DNA of 64,000 nt. It comes from Aeromicrobium sp. Root472D3 (GTDB taxonomy: Bacteria; Actinomycetota; Actinomycetes; Propionibacteriales; Nocardioidaceae). The DNA is taken from contig NZ_LMET01000001.1 in the NCBI RefSeq assembly GCF_001426485.1, positions 1,061,033-1,125,032 of the forward strand. Reading direction: 5' to 3'. A program made the translations under genes and the position numbers. Of this stretch, positions 21,305 to 31,928 are shown piece after piece. Within the stretch, counting starts at the first letter, position 1. Every line of letters begins with the position of its first letter. The notes below the pieces were generated by a model. That model was not told the origin of the DNA, searched no databases, and saw nothing but the letters and a program-made list of their open reading frames with translations.

Positions 21305-22072
21305 GTGTACGCCGCAGAACGACGAGCAGCGCTGGCCCAGCGCCTCGAGCAGCACGGACGAGTCAGCGTCCTCGACGCGGCCGGCGACTTCGGCGTGTCC
21401 GGCGAGACCGTCCGGCGCGACCTCGCGGCCCTCGAGCGCCGCGGCATCGCGCGCCGCGTCCACGGTGGCGCCGTCGCGCGGACGTCGGTGCAGGCCGTCG
21501 AGCTCGACCTGCGCGAGCGCGAGGCCCGGCAGTCGCCGCAGAAGCAGCGCATCGCGTCGGCCGCCCTCGCGTTCCTGCCGCCCGTCGACGGCAGCATGAT
21601 CGTCGACGCCGGCACCTCGACCGCCGCGCTGATCGACGTCCTGCCCGACGAGCACTCGCTCACCGCCGTGACGCACGGCATCGCCGCCGCGGCGCAGATG
21701 TCGCGCCTCGAGCAGGTCGACCTGCACGTCATCGGCGGGCACGTGCGCGGCGCGACGGGTGCCGCGATCGGCGCCGGCACCGTCGCGGCCTACGAGACGG
21801 TCGGGGTCGACGTCGCCTTCGTCGGTGCCAACGGGCTGTCGGTCGAGCGCGGCCTGACGACCGTCGACTTCGGCGAGGCCGCGGTCAAGCGCGCGATCGT
21901 CTCGCGTGCCGCCCGCACCGTCGTGCTGGCCGACTCCAGCAAGCTCGACACCGACTACCTCGTCACGTTCGCCGCCCTGACGTCGGTCGACGTGCTGGTC
22001 ACCGACACCGATGCCCCCGCCGAGTGCGTCGCCCGCCTGCGCGACACAGGGATGGAGGTCGTGCTCGCATGA
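21305..22072 (+). CDS. DeoR-family transcriptional regulator of the fructose PTS
   Basis: 255 residues: an N-terminal winged helix (HGRVSVLDAAGDFGVSGETV, then RRDLAALERRGIARRVHGGA) and a C-terminal sugar-phosphate sensor domain with DAGTSTAALID, VDVAFVGANGLS and VLADSSKLD. I chose GTG 21305 because aggagg ends four bases upstream; an ATG at 21278 lies in the operator region. It overlaps fruK by ATGA and probably represses this operon and perhaps ptsI, with fructose-1-phosphate as a likely effector (family knowledge, not shown here). Confidence 0.9.
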   Translation: MYAAERRAALAQRLEQHGRVSVLDAAGDFGVSGETVRRDLAALERRGIARRVHGGAVARTSVQAVELDLREREARQSPQKQRIASAALAFLPPVDGSMIVDAGTSTAALIDVLPDEHSLTAVTHGIAAAAQMSRLEQVDLHVIGGHVRGATGAAIGAGTVAAYETVGVDVAFVGANGLSVERGLTTVDFGEAAVKRAIVSRAARTVVLADSSKLDTDYLVTFAALTSVDVLVTDTDAPAECVARLRDTGMEVVLA

Positions 22073-23067
22073 TCGTCACCGTCACCGCCAACCCCGCGAT
22101 CGACCGTCTGCTGACGCTGGACGAGCCGCTCGTCCGCGGCGTCGTCGGCCGCACCGGCGCCCCGGTCGACCAGCCCGGGGGCAAGGGCGTCAACGTCGCC
22201 CGCGTCGTCGCGGCCGCCGGCCACGAGGTCGCCGCGATCTTCCCCGCCCCGGCCCACGACTCGTTCGTGACGGCCGTCGAGGCCACGGGCCTGGCGCACG
22301 TCGCGGTGCCGACGCGCAGCCGCGTGCGGGTCAACCTGACCCTCGCGGAGGCCGACGGCACCACCACCAAGCTCAACGCCCCGGGCGCCGAGCTGTCGGC
22401 CGACGAGCTCGACCGCCTGACGCGATCGATCGTCGAGTCGTCCGCCGGCGTCGCGTGGGTCGTGCTGTCGGGCTCTCTGCCGCCCGGCGTGCCCGACGAC
22501 TGGTACGCCGTCCTGACCCGCACGCTGCGGGCCGGGGGAGCGCGGGTCGCGGTCGACGCGTCCGGCGCCCCGCTGCTCGCGACGCTCGGCGCGGCCTCCG
22601 GCGCCCCCGACCTGGTCAAGCCCAACGCCCACGAGGTCGTCGAGCTGGTCGGCGGCGACGCCGACGCGATCGAGGCCGACCCCGCGCTGGCCGCCGAGAC
22701 CGCGCAGCGCGTCCGCCGCGAGTTCGGGCCCGCCGCGGTGCTGCTGACGCTGGGCGCCTCCGGCGCCGTGCTGGCCACCGCGGACGGCTCGTGGTTCGCG
22801 GCGTCGCCCCCGATCGTCCCCGTCAGCACCGTCGGCGCGGGCGACTCCTCGCTCGCCGGCTACCTGCTGGCCGAGGTCGCCGGGCACGACGCGCCCGGCT
22901 GCCTGTCGACCGCCGTGCGCCACGGCAGCGCGGCAGCAGCCCTCGCCGGCTCGACGCCACCCGGTCCGTCCGACGTCGCGGCGCTCGCCGCGGTCTCCGT
23001 CACGCACGTGCAGCACCCGTCACACCACAACCAGAAGGATGGTCATGTCATCACTCATCACGGCTGA
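22069..23067 (+). CDS. fruK: 1-phosphofructokinase
   Basis: Phosphorylates fructose-1-phosphate to fructose-1,6-bisphosphate. 332 residues of the PfkB/ribokinase family: MIVTVTANPAIDRLL start, PGGKGVNVARVVAAAG substrate motif, and STVGAGDSSLAGYLLA with the catalytic aspartate. The ATG overlaps the regulator stop, and the 3' end overlaps the start of fruA by 23 bases. The last 20 residues (HHNQKDG...) are a tail created by the fruA ribosome-binding region. Confidence 0.93.
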   Translation: MIVTVTANPAIDRLLTLDEPLVRGVVGRTGAPVDQPGGKGVNVARVVAAAGHEVAAIFPAPAHDSFVTAVEATGLAHVAVPTRSRVRVNLTLAEADGTTTKLNAPGAELSADELDRLTRSIVESSAGVAWVVLSGSLPPGVPDDWYAVLTRTLRAGGARVAVDASGAPLLATLGAASGAPDLVKPNAHEVVELVGGDADAIEADPALAAETAQRVRREFGPAAVLLTLGASGAVLATADGSWFAASPPIVPVSTVGAGDSSLAGYLLAEVAGHDAPGCLSTAVRHGSAAAALAGSTPPGPSDVAALAAVSVTHVQHPSHHNQKDGHVITHHG

Positions 23068-25111
23068 TCTCGTCAGCCTCGACACCGCCCTGGGTGAGGA
23101 TGCGGAGACCGTCATCACCGCCCTCGCCCAGAAGGTCGCCGACGCCGGTCGCGCGACCGACGCCTCGCAGCTCGTCGCCGACGCCCTCGCCCGCGAGGCC
23201 CAGTCGGCCACGGGCCTGCCCGGCGGCATCGCGATCCCGCACTGCCGCTCCGAGGCCGTCACGGAGCCGACGCTGGCCTTCGCGCGTCTCGTGCCCGGCG
23301 CCGACTTCGGTGCGACCGACGCGCCTGCCGACCTGGTCTTCCTCATCGCCGCGCCCGCCGGCGGCGGCCAGGAGCACCTGAAGCTGCTCTCGTCGCTGGC
23401 CCGCGCCCTCGTGCGTCCCGACTTCACGGCGGCGCTGCGCTCGGCCCCCGACGCCGACGCGATCGTCGCGCTGGTCGAGGACGTCGTCTCGCCGGCCCCG
23501 GTCGCCGATTCGGCGCCCGCCGCCGCCCCGGCTCCTGCCGCTCCCGCTGCCGCCGCGCCCGCCGTCACCCGCATCGTCGCCGTGACGGCGTGCCCCACGG
23601 GCATCGCGCACACCTACATGGCCGCCGACTCGCTGACGCAGGAGGCCGCGCAGACCGACGGCGTCGAGCTGCAGGTCGAGACGCAGGGCTCATCGGGCGC
23701 CAAGCCCCTGTCGCCCGAGACGATCGCCGCGGCCGACGCCGTGATCTTCGCGACCGACGTCGGCGTCAAGGACCAGGCCCGCTTCGCGGGCAAGCCGGTC
23801 GTCGTGAGCGGCGTCAAGCGCGCCATCAACGAGCCGACCGCGATGATCGCCGAGGCCGTCGCGGCGTCGACCGACCCCCGCGCCCGCCGCGTCGAGGGCG
23901 GCGTCGCCGCGTCCGCCGACGAGCGCGCCTCCGACACCGGCGGATGGGGCCTGCGCCTGCGCCAGTGGCTGCTGACGGGCGTCAGCTACATGATCCCGTT
24001 CGTCGCCGCGGGCGGTCTGCTGATCGCCCTGGGCTTCCTCCTCGCGGGCTACGACGTCGCCGGCGACCCCGCCTCGAAGATCCTGTCCGAGAACACGCTG
24101 AGCAACCTGCCCGCGGCCGGCGACCACGCCCTGTTCGGCAGCTCGCTCATGACGTACATCGGCGCCCTGCTGTTCCTGCTCGGCTCGTGGGCGTTCGGCT
24201 TCCTCGTCCCGGCGCTCGCGGGCTACATCGCCTACGCGATCGCCGACCGCCCGGGCATCGCGCCCGGCTTCGTGATGGGCTTCCTGGCCAACCAGATCGG
24301 CGCGGGCTTCCTCGGCGGCATCGTCGGCGGCATCATCGCCGGACTCATCGCGCACCAGATCGCGAAGCGTCCGGCCCCGCGCTGGCTGTCGGGACTCATG
24401 CCCGTCGTCATCATCCCGCTCGTGACGACGATCATCGCCGGCATGCTGATGCTGCTGGTGCTCGGTCGCCCGATCGCCGACATCACCGACGGCCTGACCG
24501 ACTGGCTCAACGGCCTGTCGGGCGGCTCGATCGTCGTGCTGGGACTCCTGCTCGGCGCCATGATGGCCTTCGACATGGGTGGCCCCGTCAACAAGGCCGC
24601 GTACGTCTTCGCCACGACCGGCCTGACGGCCGAGGCGATCGCCGCCGGTGGCACCGAGGTCAAGATCATGGCCGCCGTGATGGTCGGCGGCATGGTGCCG
24701 CCGCTCGCGATGGCGCTGTCGACGGCCCTGCGCCCCGGGCTCTACACGTCCTCGGAGCGCGAGAACGGCAAGGCGGCCTGGCTGCTCGGCGCCGCCTTCA
24801 TCACCGAGGGCGCGATCCCGTTCGCCGCCGCCGACCCGCTGCGCGTCATCCCGTCGATGATGCTCGGCTCGGGCGTGGCCGGTGCGATCTCGGCCGGTGC
24901 GGGCGTGACCCTCGCGGCACCCCACGGCGGCATCTTCGTGTTCTTCGCGGTCGACCAGGTGCTGTGGTTCCTGGTGGCGATCGCGGTCGGCACCGTCATC
25001 AGCGCCCTGTCCGTCACGGCGCTCAAGCAGCTCGGCGGACGCGGCGGGTCCGCTGCCGACGCCGACGTCGCCGCGGCCGACGAGACCGCACCCGTCCCCG
25101 CGCGCGTCTGA
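23045..25111 (+). CDS. fruA: fructose-specific PTS EIIABC
   Basis: Membrane permease that imports fructose as fructose-1-phosphate. 688 residues: EIIA (about 1-150) with phospho-acceptor His66 in AIPHCRSE, an Ala/Pro linker, EIIB (about 175-275) with Cys183 in TACPTGIAHTYMA, then EIIC (about 305-670) with roughly nine to ten membrane segments. ATG 23045 has agaagg 8 bases upstream; ATG 23039 is too close to it. It follows fruK and precedes HPr, so one operon supplies most of the pathway. Confidence 0.95.
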   Translation: MSSLITADLVSLDTALGEDAETVITALAQKVADAGRATDASQLVADALAREAQSATGLPGGIAIPHCRSEAVTEPTLAFARLVPGADFGATDAPADLVFLIAAPAGGGQEHLKLLSSLARALVRPDFTAALRSAPDADAIVALVEDVVSPAPVADSAPAAAPAPAAPAAAAPAVTRIVAVTACPTGIAHTYMAADSLTQEAAQTDGVELQVETQGSSGAKPLSPETIAAADAVIFATDVGVKDQARFAGKPVVVSGVKRAINEPTAMIAEAVAASTDPRARRVEGGVAASADERASDTGGWGLRLRQWLLTGVSYMIPFVAAGGLLIALGFLLAGYDVAGDPASKILSENTLSNLPAAGDHALFGSSLMTYIGALLFLLGSWAFGFLVPALAGYIAYAIADRPGIAPGFVMGFLANQIGAGFLGGIVGGIIAGLIAHQIAKRPAPRWLSGLMPVVIIPLVTTIIAGMLMLLVLGRPIADITDGLTDWLNGLSGGSIVVLGLLLGAMMAFDMGGPVNKAAYVFATTGLTAEAIAAGGTEVKIMAAVMVGGMVPPLAMALSTALRPGLYTSSERENGKAAWLLGAAFITEGAIPFAAADPLRVIPSMMLGSGVAGAISAGAGVTLAAPHGGIFVFFAVDQVLWFLVAIAVGTVISALSVTALKQLGGRGGSAADADVAAADETAPVPARV

Positions 25112-25160
25112 CCGTCCGCGCCACCCTCACCCACCACCCACCCGCACCAGAGGAGCACCC

Positions 25161-25421
25161 ATGCCCAGCAAGACCGTGACCGTCGGCTCGTCCGTCGGAC
25201 TGCACGCCCGTCCCGCCGGAACCATCGCGGCGGCCGCCGCCGACATCGACGTGCCCGTGACGCTGGCCCTGGTCGGCGGCGACGCCGTCGACGCCGGCTC
25301 GGCCCTGATGATCATGACGCTGGGGGCCGGCCACGGCACCGAGGTCGTCGTCGAGTCCGACGACGCCGCCGCCGTCGAGACCATCGCCGCCCTCGTCGAG
25401 GCCGACCTCGACGCCGAGTGA
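25161..25421 (+). CDS. ptsH: phosphocarrier protein HPr
   Basis: Small carrier passing phosphate from EI to FruA. 86 residues with active-site His15 in GLHARPAG. The site equivalent to regulatory Ser46 lies in DAGSALMIMTLG. gaggagc precedes the ATG. It is last in the fructose operon, 49 bases after fruA. Confidence 0.95.
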   Translation: MPSKTVTVGSSVGLHARPAGTIAAAAADIDVPVTLALVGGDAVDAGSALMIMTLGAGHGTEVVVESDDAAAVETIAALVEADLDAE

Positions 25422-25443
25422 CCCGCGGCGGTTGAAGAGGCCG

Positions 25444-25461
25444 GTTACGCCGACGGCGAAC
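25444..25461. promoter_or_regulatory. ClgR-like palindrome upstream of clpC
   Basis: GTTACGCCGACGGCGAAC lies about 108 bases before the clpC start. Its reverse complement, GTTCGCCGTCGGCGTAAC, is nearly the same as the palindrome ahead of ftsH (2723-2739). clpC is an established ClgR target in several actinobacteria, so a ClgR operator is the best reading. Confidence 0.6.
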
Positions 25462-25568
25462 GGGGGAACGTCCGGGACGGCATGACGGTTGGGTTAAGCA
25501 ATGGGCATCCGGCGCGCGGATTTCCAGAGCCGACTAAACTGGTCGGATACTCCACCCCAGGGGGAAGA

Positions 25569-28088
<2,520 letters not shown>

Positions 28089-28102
28089 TCACCGCACGTC
28101 GA

Positions 28103-28130
28103 GCCCCCGTCGCCACCTGGCGGCGGGGGC
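28103..28130. terminator. hairpin between convergent clpC and SMR genes
   Basis: gcccccgtcgcc, loop acct, then ggcggcgggggc forms a 12-pair stem with one G-U pair, followed by ttcgtc. It sits 15 bases after the clpC stop and 15 bases before the end of the opposing gene, so it could terminate both. Confidence 0.8.
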
Positions 28131-28145
28131 TTCGTCGTGCCCGGG

Positions 28146-28475
28146 TCAGGCGTGCGAGCCCTGCAGGTTGATCAGCACGACGCCGGCGATGATCAGCGAG
28201 ATCGCGACGACCTTGAGCACCGTGACCGGCTCGTCGAGGAACACGACGCCGACCACCGCGATGGCCGCGGTGCCGGCCCCCGCCCAGATCGCGTAGGTGA
28301 CCGAGACCGGGATCTGCCGGACGACGAGGGTCAGCAGCCAGATCGACAGCGCGTAGCCCGCGACGACGGCGGCGGTCCAGCGGGGGTCGGTGAACCCCTC
28401 GGCCCGAGGCAGGGCGGCGGTGGCCAGCACCTCGGAGGTGATGGCGACGGCCAGGAGGGCGGCGGCGACGAGCAT
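28146..28475 (-). CDS. small multidrug resistance (SMR) efflux protein
   Basis: 109 residues in four membrane segments, the EmrE/QacE size. The membrane-embedded glutamate is in AITSEVLATAAL (segment 1), and the YAIWAGAGTA motif marks segment 3. It probably works as an antiparallel dimer exporting cationic compounds with proton exchange. It is divergent from a TetR-family gene, with two palindromic operators between them, so it is likely repressed by that regulator. The substrate is unknown. Confidence 0.9.
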   Translation of the reverse strand: MLVAAALLAVAITSEVLATAALPRAEGFTDPRWTAAVVAGYALSIWLLTLVVRQIPVSVTYAIWAGAGTAAIAVVGVVFLDEPVTVLKVVAISLIIAGVVLINLQGSHA

Positions 28476-28493
28476 GGGACGTCCTGTCAGGTG

Positions 28494-28529
28494 TGTAGCG
28501 AGCGCTACAAGACTGTAGCAGGTGCTACG
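28494..28529. promoter_or_regulatory. tandem palindromic operators for the TetR/SMR pair
   Basis: Two 16-base palindromes, TGTAGCgagcGCTACA (28494-28509) and TGTAGCaggtGCTACg (28514-28529), lie with centres 20 bases apart between the divergent genes. The second overlaps the TACGTT box (28526-28531) that precedes the tetR ATG by six bases, so binding would block both promoters. Confidence 0.75.
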
Positions 28530-28537
28530 TTGAGGGC

Positions 28538-29077
28538 ATGGGCAAGCGGGACGAGCTCGCGCAGGCGGCCACCGACCACGCGCTCGAGCACGGGCTGATC
28601 GGGCTCAGCCTGCGTCCGCTCGCCGCCGCGATCGGCACGAGCGACCGCATGCTGATCTACCACTTCGGATCGAAGGACGAGCTCGTCGACGCCGTGCTCG
28701 ACGTCTCGAACGACCGGTCGATCGCGGTGATCAGGTCGTTGCCGCCGGCGGCGTCCGTGGCCCGGGCCGTCACCGGGCTGTGGGACGTGTTCACGTCCGG
28801 TCCGCTGCTGCGGTGCCAGCGCATGTACGTCGAGGCCGCCGCGCTCGGGCTGTTCGGACGAGAGCCGTACGCGACCTCGGTGCGCCGGTCCAACACAGTG
28901 TGGCTCGACGCCATCGCCGACCACCTGCGGGCCTCCGGTGCGGCCGACGGGGAGGCCCCTCGCCTGGCGGCCCTGGTCGACGCGACGTTCAACGGACTGA
29001 TGCTCGACGGCCCCCTCGACGACGCCGACGTCGCGCGCGCCGTCGTGCACGACCTCGCGTCAGCGGTGGCCGGGTAG
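28538..29077 (+). CDS. TetR-family transcriptional regulator
   Basis: 179 residues with an N-terminal helix-turn-helix (LSLRPLAAAIGTSDRMLIYH, then FGSKDELVDAVL, residues about 27-60) and a helical ligand-binding C-terminal domain. It likely controls its own gene and the divergent SMR pump through the two palindromes upstream. The 3' end overlaps the end of mutY, on the other strand, by 18 bases. The inducer is unknown. Confidence 0.9.
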   Translation: MGKRDELAQAATDHALEHGLIGLSLRPLAAAIGTSDRMLIYHFGSKDELVDAVLDVSNDRSIAVIRSLPPAASVARAVTGLWDVFTSGPLLRCQRMYVEAAALGLFGREPYATSVRRSNTVWLDAIADHLRASGAADGEAPRLAALVDATFNGLMLDGPLDDADVARAVVHDLASAVAG

Positions 29078-29965
29078 CGCGAACCCGTCGTCGTCGCCGA
29101 CCGGCTCGATCAATCCGTCGGCGACGAGCCCGTCGAGGCACCGGTCACGCTGTGCCGCCTCGGGCCACGCGGCGTCGAGGGCCGCTGTGGGCACGGGACC
29201 GGTCGCGTCGCGCAGCACGGCCAGGAGCCGTCCGCGGCACTGTCGGTCGGTGCCCTCCCACGACTGGCCCCGCCGGGCCGGGCCCTCGTGCGCCGGATGC
29301 CCGAGCGCGCGCCAGCGGCACGCGTCGGCCACGGGGCAGACCCCGCACTGCGGCGACCGCGCGGTGCAGACCAGCGCGCCCAGCTCCATCGTCGCGGCCG
29401 CCCACACGTGGGCGTCGTCGGCCGGGAGGAGGGACGTGGCGAGCCGCCGTTCCGCGGCGGTGACGGCGGGCGCCGGGAACTCGACGCCCTCGACGACGCG
29501 CGCGAAGACCCGCCGGATGTTGGTGTCCATCACGACGGCCCGGCCTCCGAAGGCGAACGAGGTGATCGCGGCCGCGGTGTAGTCGCCGACGCCCGGCAGC
29601 GCCAGCAGCTCGTCGCGGGACGTCGGCACGCCGCCGCCGTGCCGTTGCGTGATCGCGGTCGCGGCGGCGTGCAGACGCAGGGCCCGTCGCGGGTAGCCCA
29701 GGCGGCCCCAGGCGCGCACCGCCTCGCCGGCCGGCTCGGCGGCGAGATCGGCGGGCGTCGGCCAGCGTCGCACCCAGGTCTCGTAGACGGGCAGCACCCG
29801 GGCGACGGGCGTCTGCTGCAGCATGAACTCCGAGACCATCACGGCCCACGGAGACACCCCGCGACGCCACGGCAGGTCGCGGGCGGCCGTGGCGAACCAC
29901 GCCGTGATGCGGTCGTGCAGGAGCGCAGGGTCGACGGACCGGGGCAGGGGCGTGGGCGACGTCAT
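29060..29965 (-). CDS. mutY: A/G-specific adenine glycosylase
   Basis: Removes adenine mispaired with 8-oxoguanine. 301 residues with the helix-hairpin-helix LPGVGDYTAAAI, the catalytic aspartate in VVMDTNIRRVFAR, and the [4Fe-4S] cysteines spaced C-x6-C-x2-C-x5-C (in the segment beginning CTARSPQC). The C-terminal region after about residue 225 is short and lacks a clear NUDIX-like 8-oxoG recognition domain, as is usual for actinobacterial MutY. The 3' end overlaps the tetR end. Confidence 0.92.
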   Translation of the reverse strand: MTSPTPLPRSVDPALLHDRITAWFATAARDLPWRRGVSPWAVMVSEFMLQQTPVARVLPVYETWVRRWPTPADLAAEPAGEAVRAWGRLGYPRRALRLHAAATAITQRHGGGVPTSRDELLALPGVGDYTAAAITSFAFGGRAVVMDTNIRRVFARVVEGVEFPAPAVTAAERRLATSLLPADDAHVWAAATMELGALVCTARSPQCGVCPVADACRWRALGHPAHEGPARRGQSWEGTDRQCRGRLLAVLRDATGPVPTAALDAAWPEAAQRDRCLDGLVADGLIEPVGDDDGFALPGHR

Positions 29966-30011
29966 GGCGCGTCGATCTTCGCACGCGCGCGTCGCCGCCT
30001 ATCGTGGCACC

Positions 30012-30785
30012 GTGAGTCAGCGCCGGTTGCCAGCAGAGATCTACTGGCGACGGCGCCTGCTGCTCGTCGCGGTCGTCATCGCGATCGTGTGGGGCGTCCT
30101 GCAGCTCACCGGCGGGGACGACGACGGCGAGCCCGCGACGGCGTCGGGCACCCCGACGGCGCGCGCGTCGGCGACGACCACCGTGCCCACGACCCCGGCC
30201 GCGCCGGTGCAGACGGTCGACGGGCTCGTCGACGTCGCGGTGGTCTCGGCCGCGACGCCGTGCGACCCCGAGAAGGTGCGCATCACGCCCAGCGTCCGGC
30301 CCGGGCAGCTCACCAAGGGACCCGTCGACATCGGCCTGGTCGTCAGCTCGACCCAGGGGACGGCCTGCACGCTCCAGCCCGACGACGCCGAGGCGATCGC
30401 CGTGATCAGCGCCAACGGCACCCCCGTGTGGGACTCGACGGTGTGCAAGACGTCGCTGCTCAGCGCCCCGGTGCAGCTGTCGCCGCAGTGGTCGACGCTG
30501 TCGACGGTGCAGTGGACGGGCCGGGGATCGGGCTCGAACTGCACCAGCAACCAGGGCTGGGCCGCACCGGGCACCTACACGCTGCAGATCGGCACCCTCG
30601 GCGGCGAGCCGGGCGAGACGAAGTTCTCCCTCGACGCGCGTCCGGCCCCGGCCAGGACGACGGCGCCGCCCGCCGCCCCCGCGACCCCCGACCCGGCCGC
30701 GCCGACGACGCCCGCGCCGGACGCCGCGACGTCCGGGACGCCCGAGCAGCCCTCGGACGAGCCCCCGGTCACACCCGCCGACTAG
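30012..30785 (+). CDS. membrane-anchored protein with Thr/Pro/Ala-rich tails
   Basis: 257 residues: a short cytoplasmic tail (RRLPAEIYWRRR), one membrane segment (about 15-32), a Thr/Ala/Pro linker, an extracytoplasmic domain (about 70-205) with four cysteines (ATPCDPEK, GTACTL, TVCKTS, SNCTSN), which could form two disulfides, then a Pro/Ala/Thr-rich C-terminus. I do not recognise a family with confidence. A TATCGT box ends six bases before the GTG. The stop codon abuts the stop of disA on the other strand. Confidence 0.75.
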   Translation: MSQRRLPAEIYWRRRLLLVAVVIAIVWGVLQLTGGDDDGEPATASGTPTARASATTTVPTTPAAPVQTVDGLVDVAVVSAATPCDPEKVRITPSVRPGQLTKGPVDIGLVVSSTQGTACTLQPDDAEAIAVISANGTPVWDSTVCKTSLLSAPVQLSPQWSTLSTVQWTGRGSGSNCTSNQGWAAPGTYTLQIGTLGGEPGETKFSLDARPAPARTTAPPAAPATPDPAAPTTPAPDAATSGTPEQPSDEPPVTPAD

Positions 30786-31886
30786 CTACACGTAGCGCTC
30801 GAGGATGCTCGACTCGGCGAGCCGCGAGAGGCCCTCGCGGACCCCGCGGGCGCGCAGGTCGCCGACGCCGCCGACGTTCTGCAGGTCCTCGATGCTGGCC
30901 GCGAGGAGCTTCTGCAACGAGCCGAAGTGCTCGATGAGACCCTCGACGACCGGGATCGGCAGACGGGGGATGCGGGCGAGCAGGCGGTAGCCGCGCGGCG
31001 CCAGGGGACCGTCGAGCGTCTCCTCGGTGCCGATGCGCAGCGCGCGGGCCACGCCGCCGAGGTCGACCAGGTCGGTCGACTCGATCGCCGCGAGCTCGGC
31101 CAGGACGGCTTCGAGCGGGCGGGCGCGACGCCCCGTGGGCATGTAGTCGCGGATGATGAGCTCGCGCTCGGCGTCGACCCCGCCGATGAGCTCCTCGAGC
31201 TGCAGCGCCAGCAGACGTCCGTCGGTGCCGAGCTCGAGCACGTACGTGTCGATCTCGCCGGCGATGCGGCTGACCATCTCGAGACGCTGGGCGACCGCCG
31301 AGACGTCGCGCACCGTCACGAGGTCCTCGATCTCGAGGGCCGACAGCGCGTCGCTGACCTCGTCGAGGCGGTTGCGGTACCGCTCGAGCGTCTGCAGGGC
31401 CTGGTTGGCGCGGCCCAGGACGGCGCCGGTGTCCTCCAGCACGTGCCGCAGGTCGTCGAGGTACAGCGCGATGATGTGCATCGAGGCCGACACCGAGATG
31501 ACGGGGACGTTGGTCTGGCGGGCGACGCGATCGGCGGTGCGGTGCCGGGTGCCGGTCTCCTGGGTCGGGATCGACGGATCGGGCATCAGGTGCACGCCGG
31601 CCATCACGATGCGGCTGGCGTCCTTGTCGAGCACGATCGCGCCGTCCATCTTGGCGAGCTCGCGCAGCCCCGTCGCGGTGAAGGGGACGTCGAGCCGGAA
31701 GCCGCCGGTCGAGATCGCCTCGACGCTCTTGTCGTGGCCGATCACGATGAGAGCTCCCGTGCGCCCGCGCAGGATGCGCTCGAGCCCCTCGCGCAGCGAG
31801 GTGCCCGGGGCGACCGACGACAGCGTCGCGCGCATGCGGGTGGATGCGTCGAGCGTCGCCGCGTGGCGCTCGGCGGCAGTAGCCAT
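30786..31886 (-). CDS. disA: DNA integrity scanning protein DisA, diadenylate cyclase
   Basis: Makes c-di-AMP from two ATP and pauses at branched DNA. 366 residues: the N-terminal DAC domain with DGA (81-83) and GTRHR (112-116), a central helical linker, and a C-terminal helix-hairpin-helix (LQNVGGVGDLRARGVREGL). aggagg lies just before the ATG. It is 42 bases downstream of radA on the same strand. RadA/Sms is known to interact with DisA in other bacteria, which fits the pairing. Confidence 0.96.
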   Translation of the reverse strand: MATAAERHAATLDASTRMRATLSSVAPGTSLREGLERILRGRTGALIVIGHDKSVEAISTGGFRLDVPFTATGLRELAKMDGAIVLDKDASRIVMAGVHLMPDPSIPTQETGTRHRTADRVARQTNVPVISVSASMHIIALYLDDLRHVLEDTGAVLGRANQALQTLERYRNRLDEVSDALSALEIEDLVTVRDVSAVAQRLEMVSRIAGEIDTYVLELGTDGRLLALQLEELIGGVDAERELIIRDYMPTGRRARPLEAVLAELAAIESTDLVDLGGVARALRIGTEETLDGPLAPRGYRLLARIPRLPIPVVEGLIEHFGSLQKLLAASIEDLQNVGGVGDLRARGVREGLSRLAESSILERYV

Positions 31887-31928
31887 GACACGTCCTCCTC
31901 GATCGGCCCGGACGGGCCCGGATCGCGG

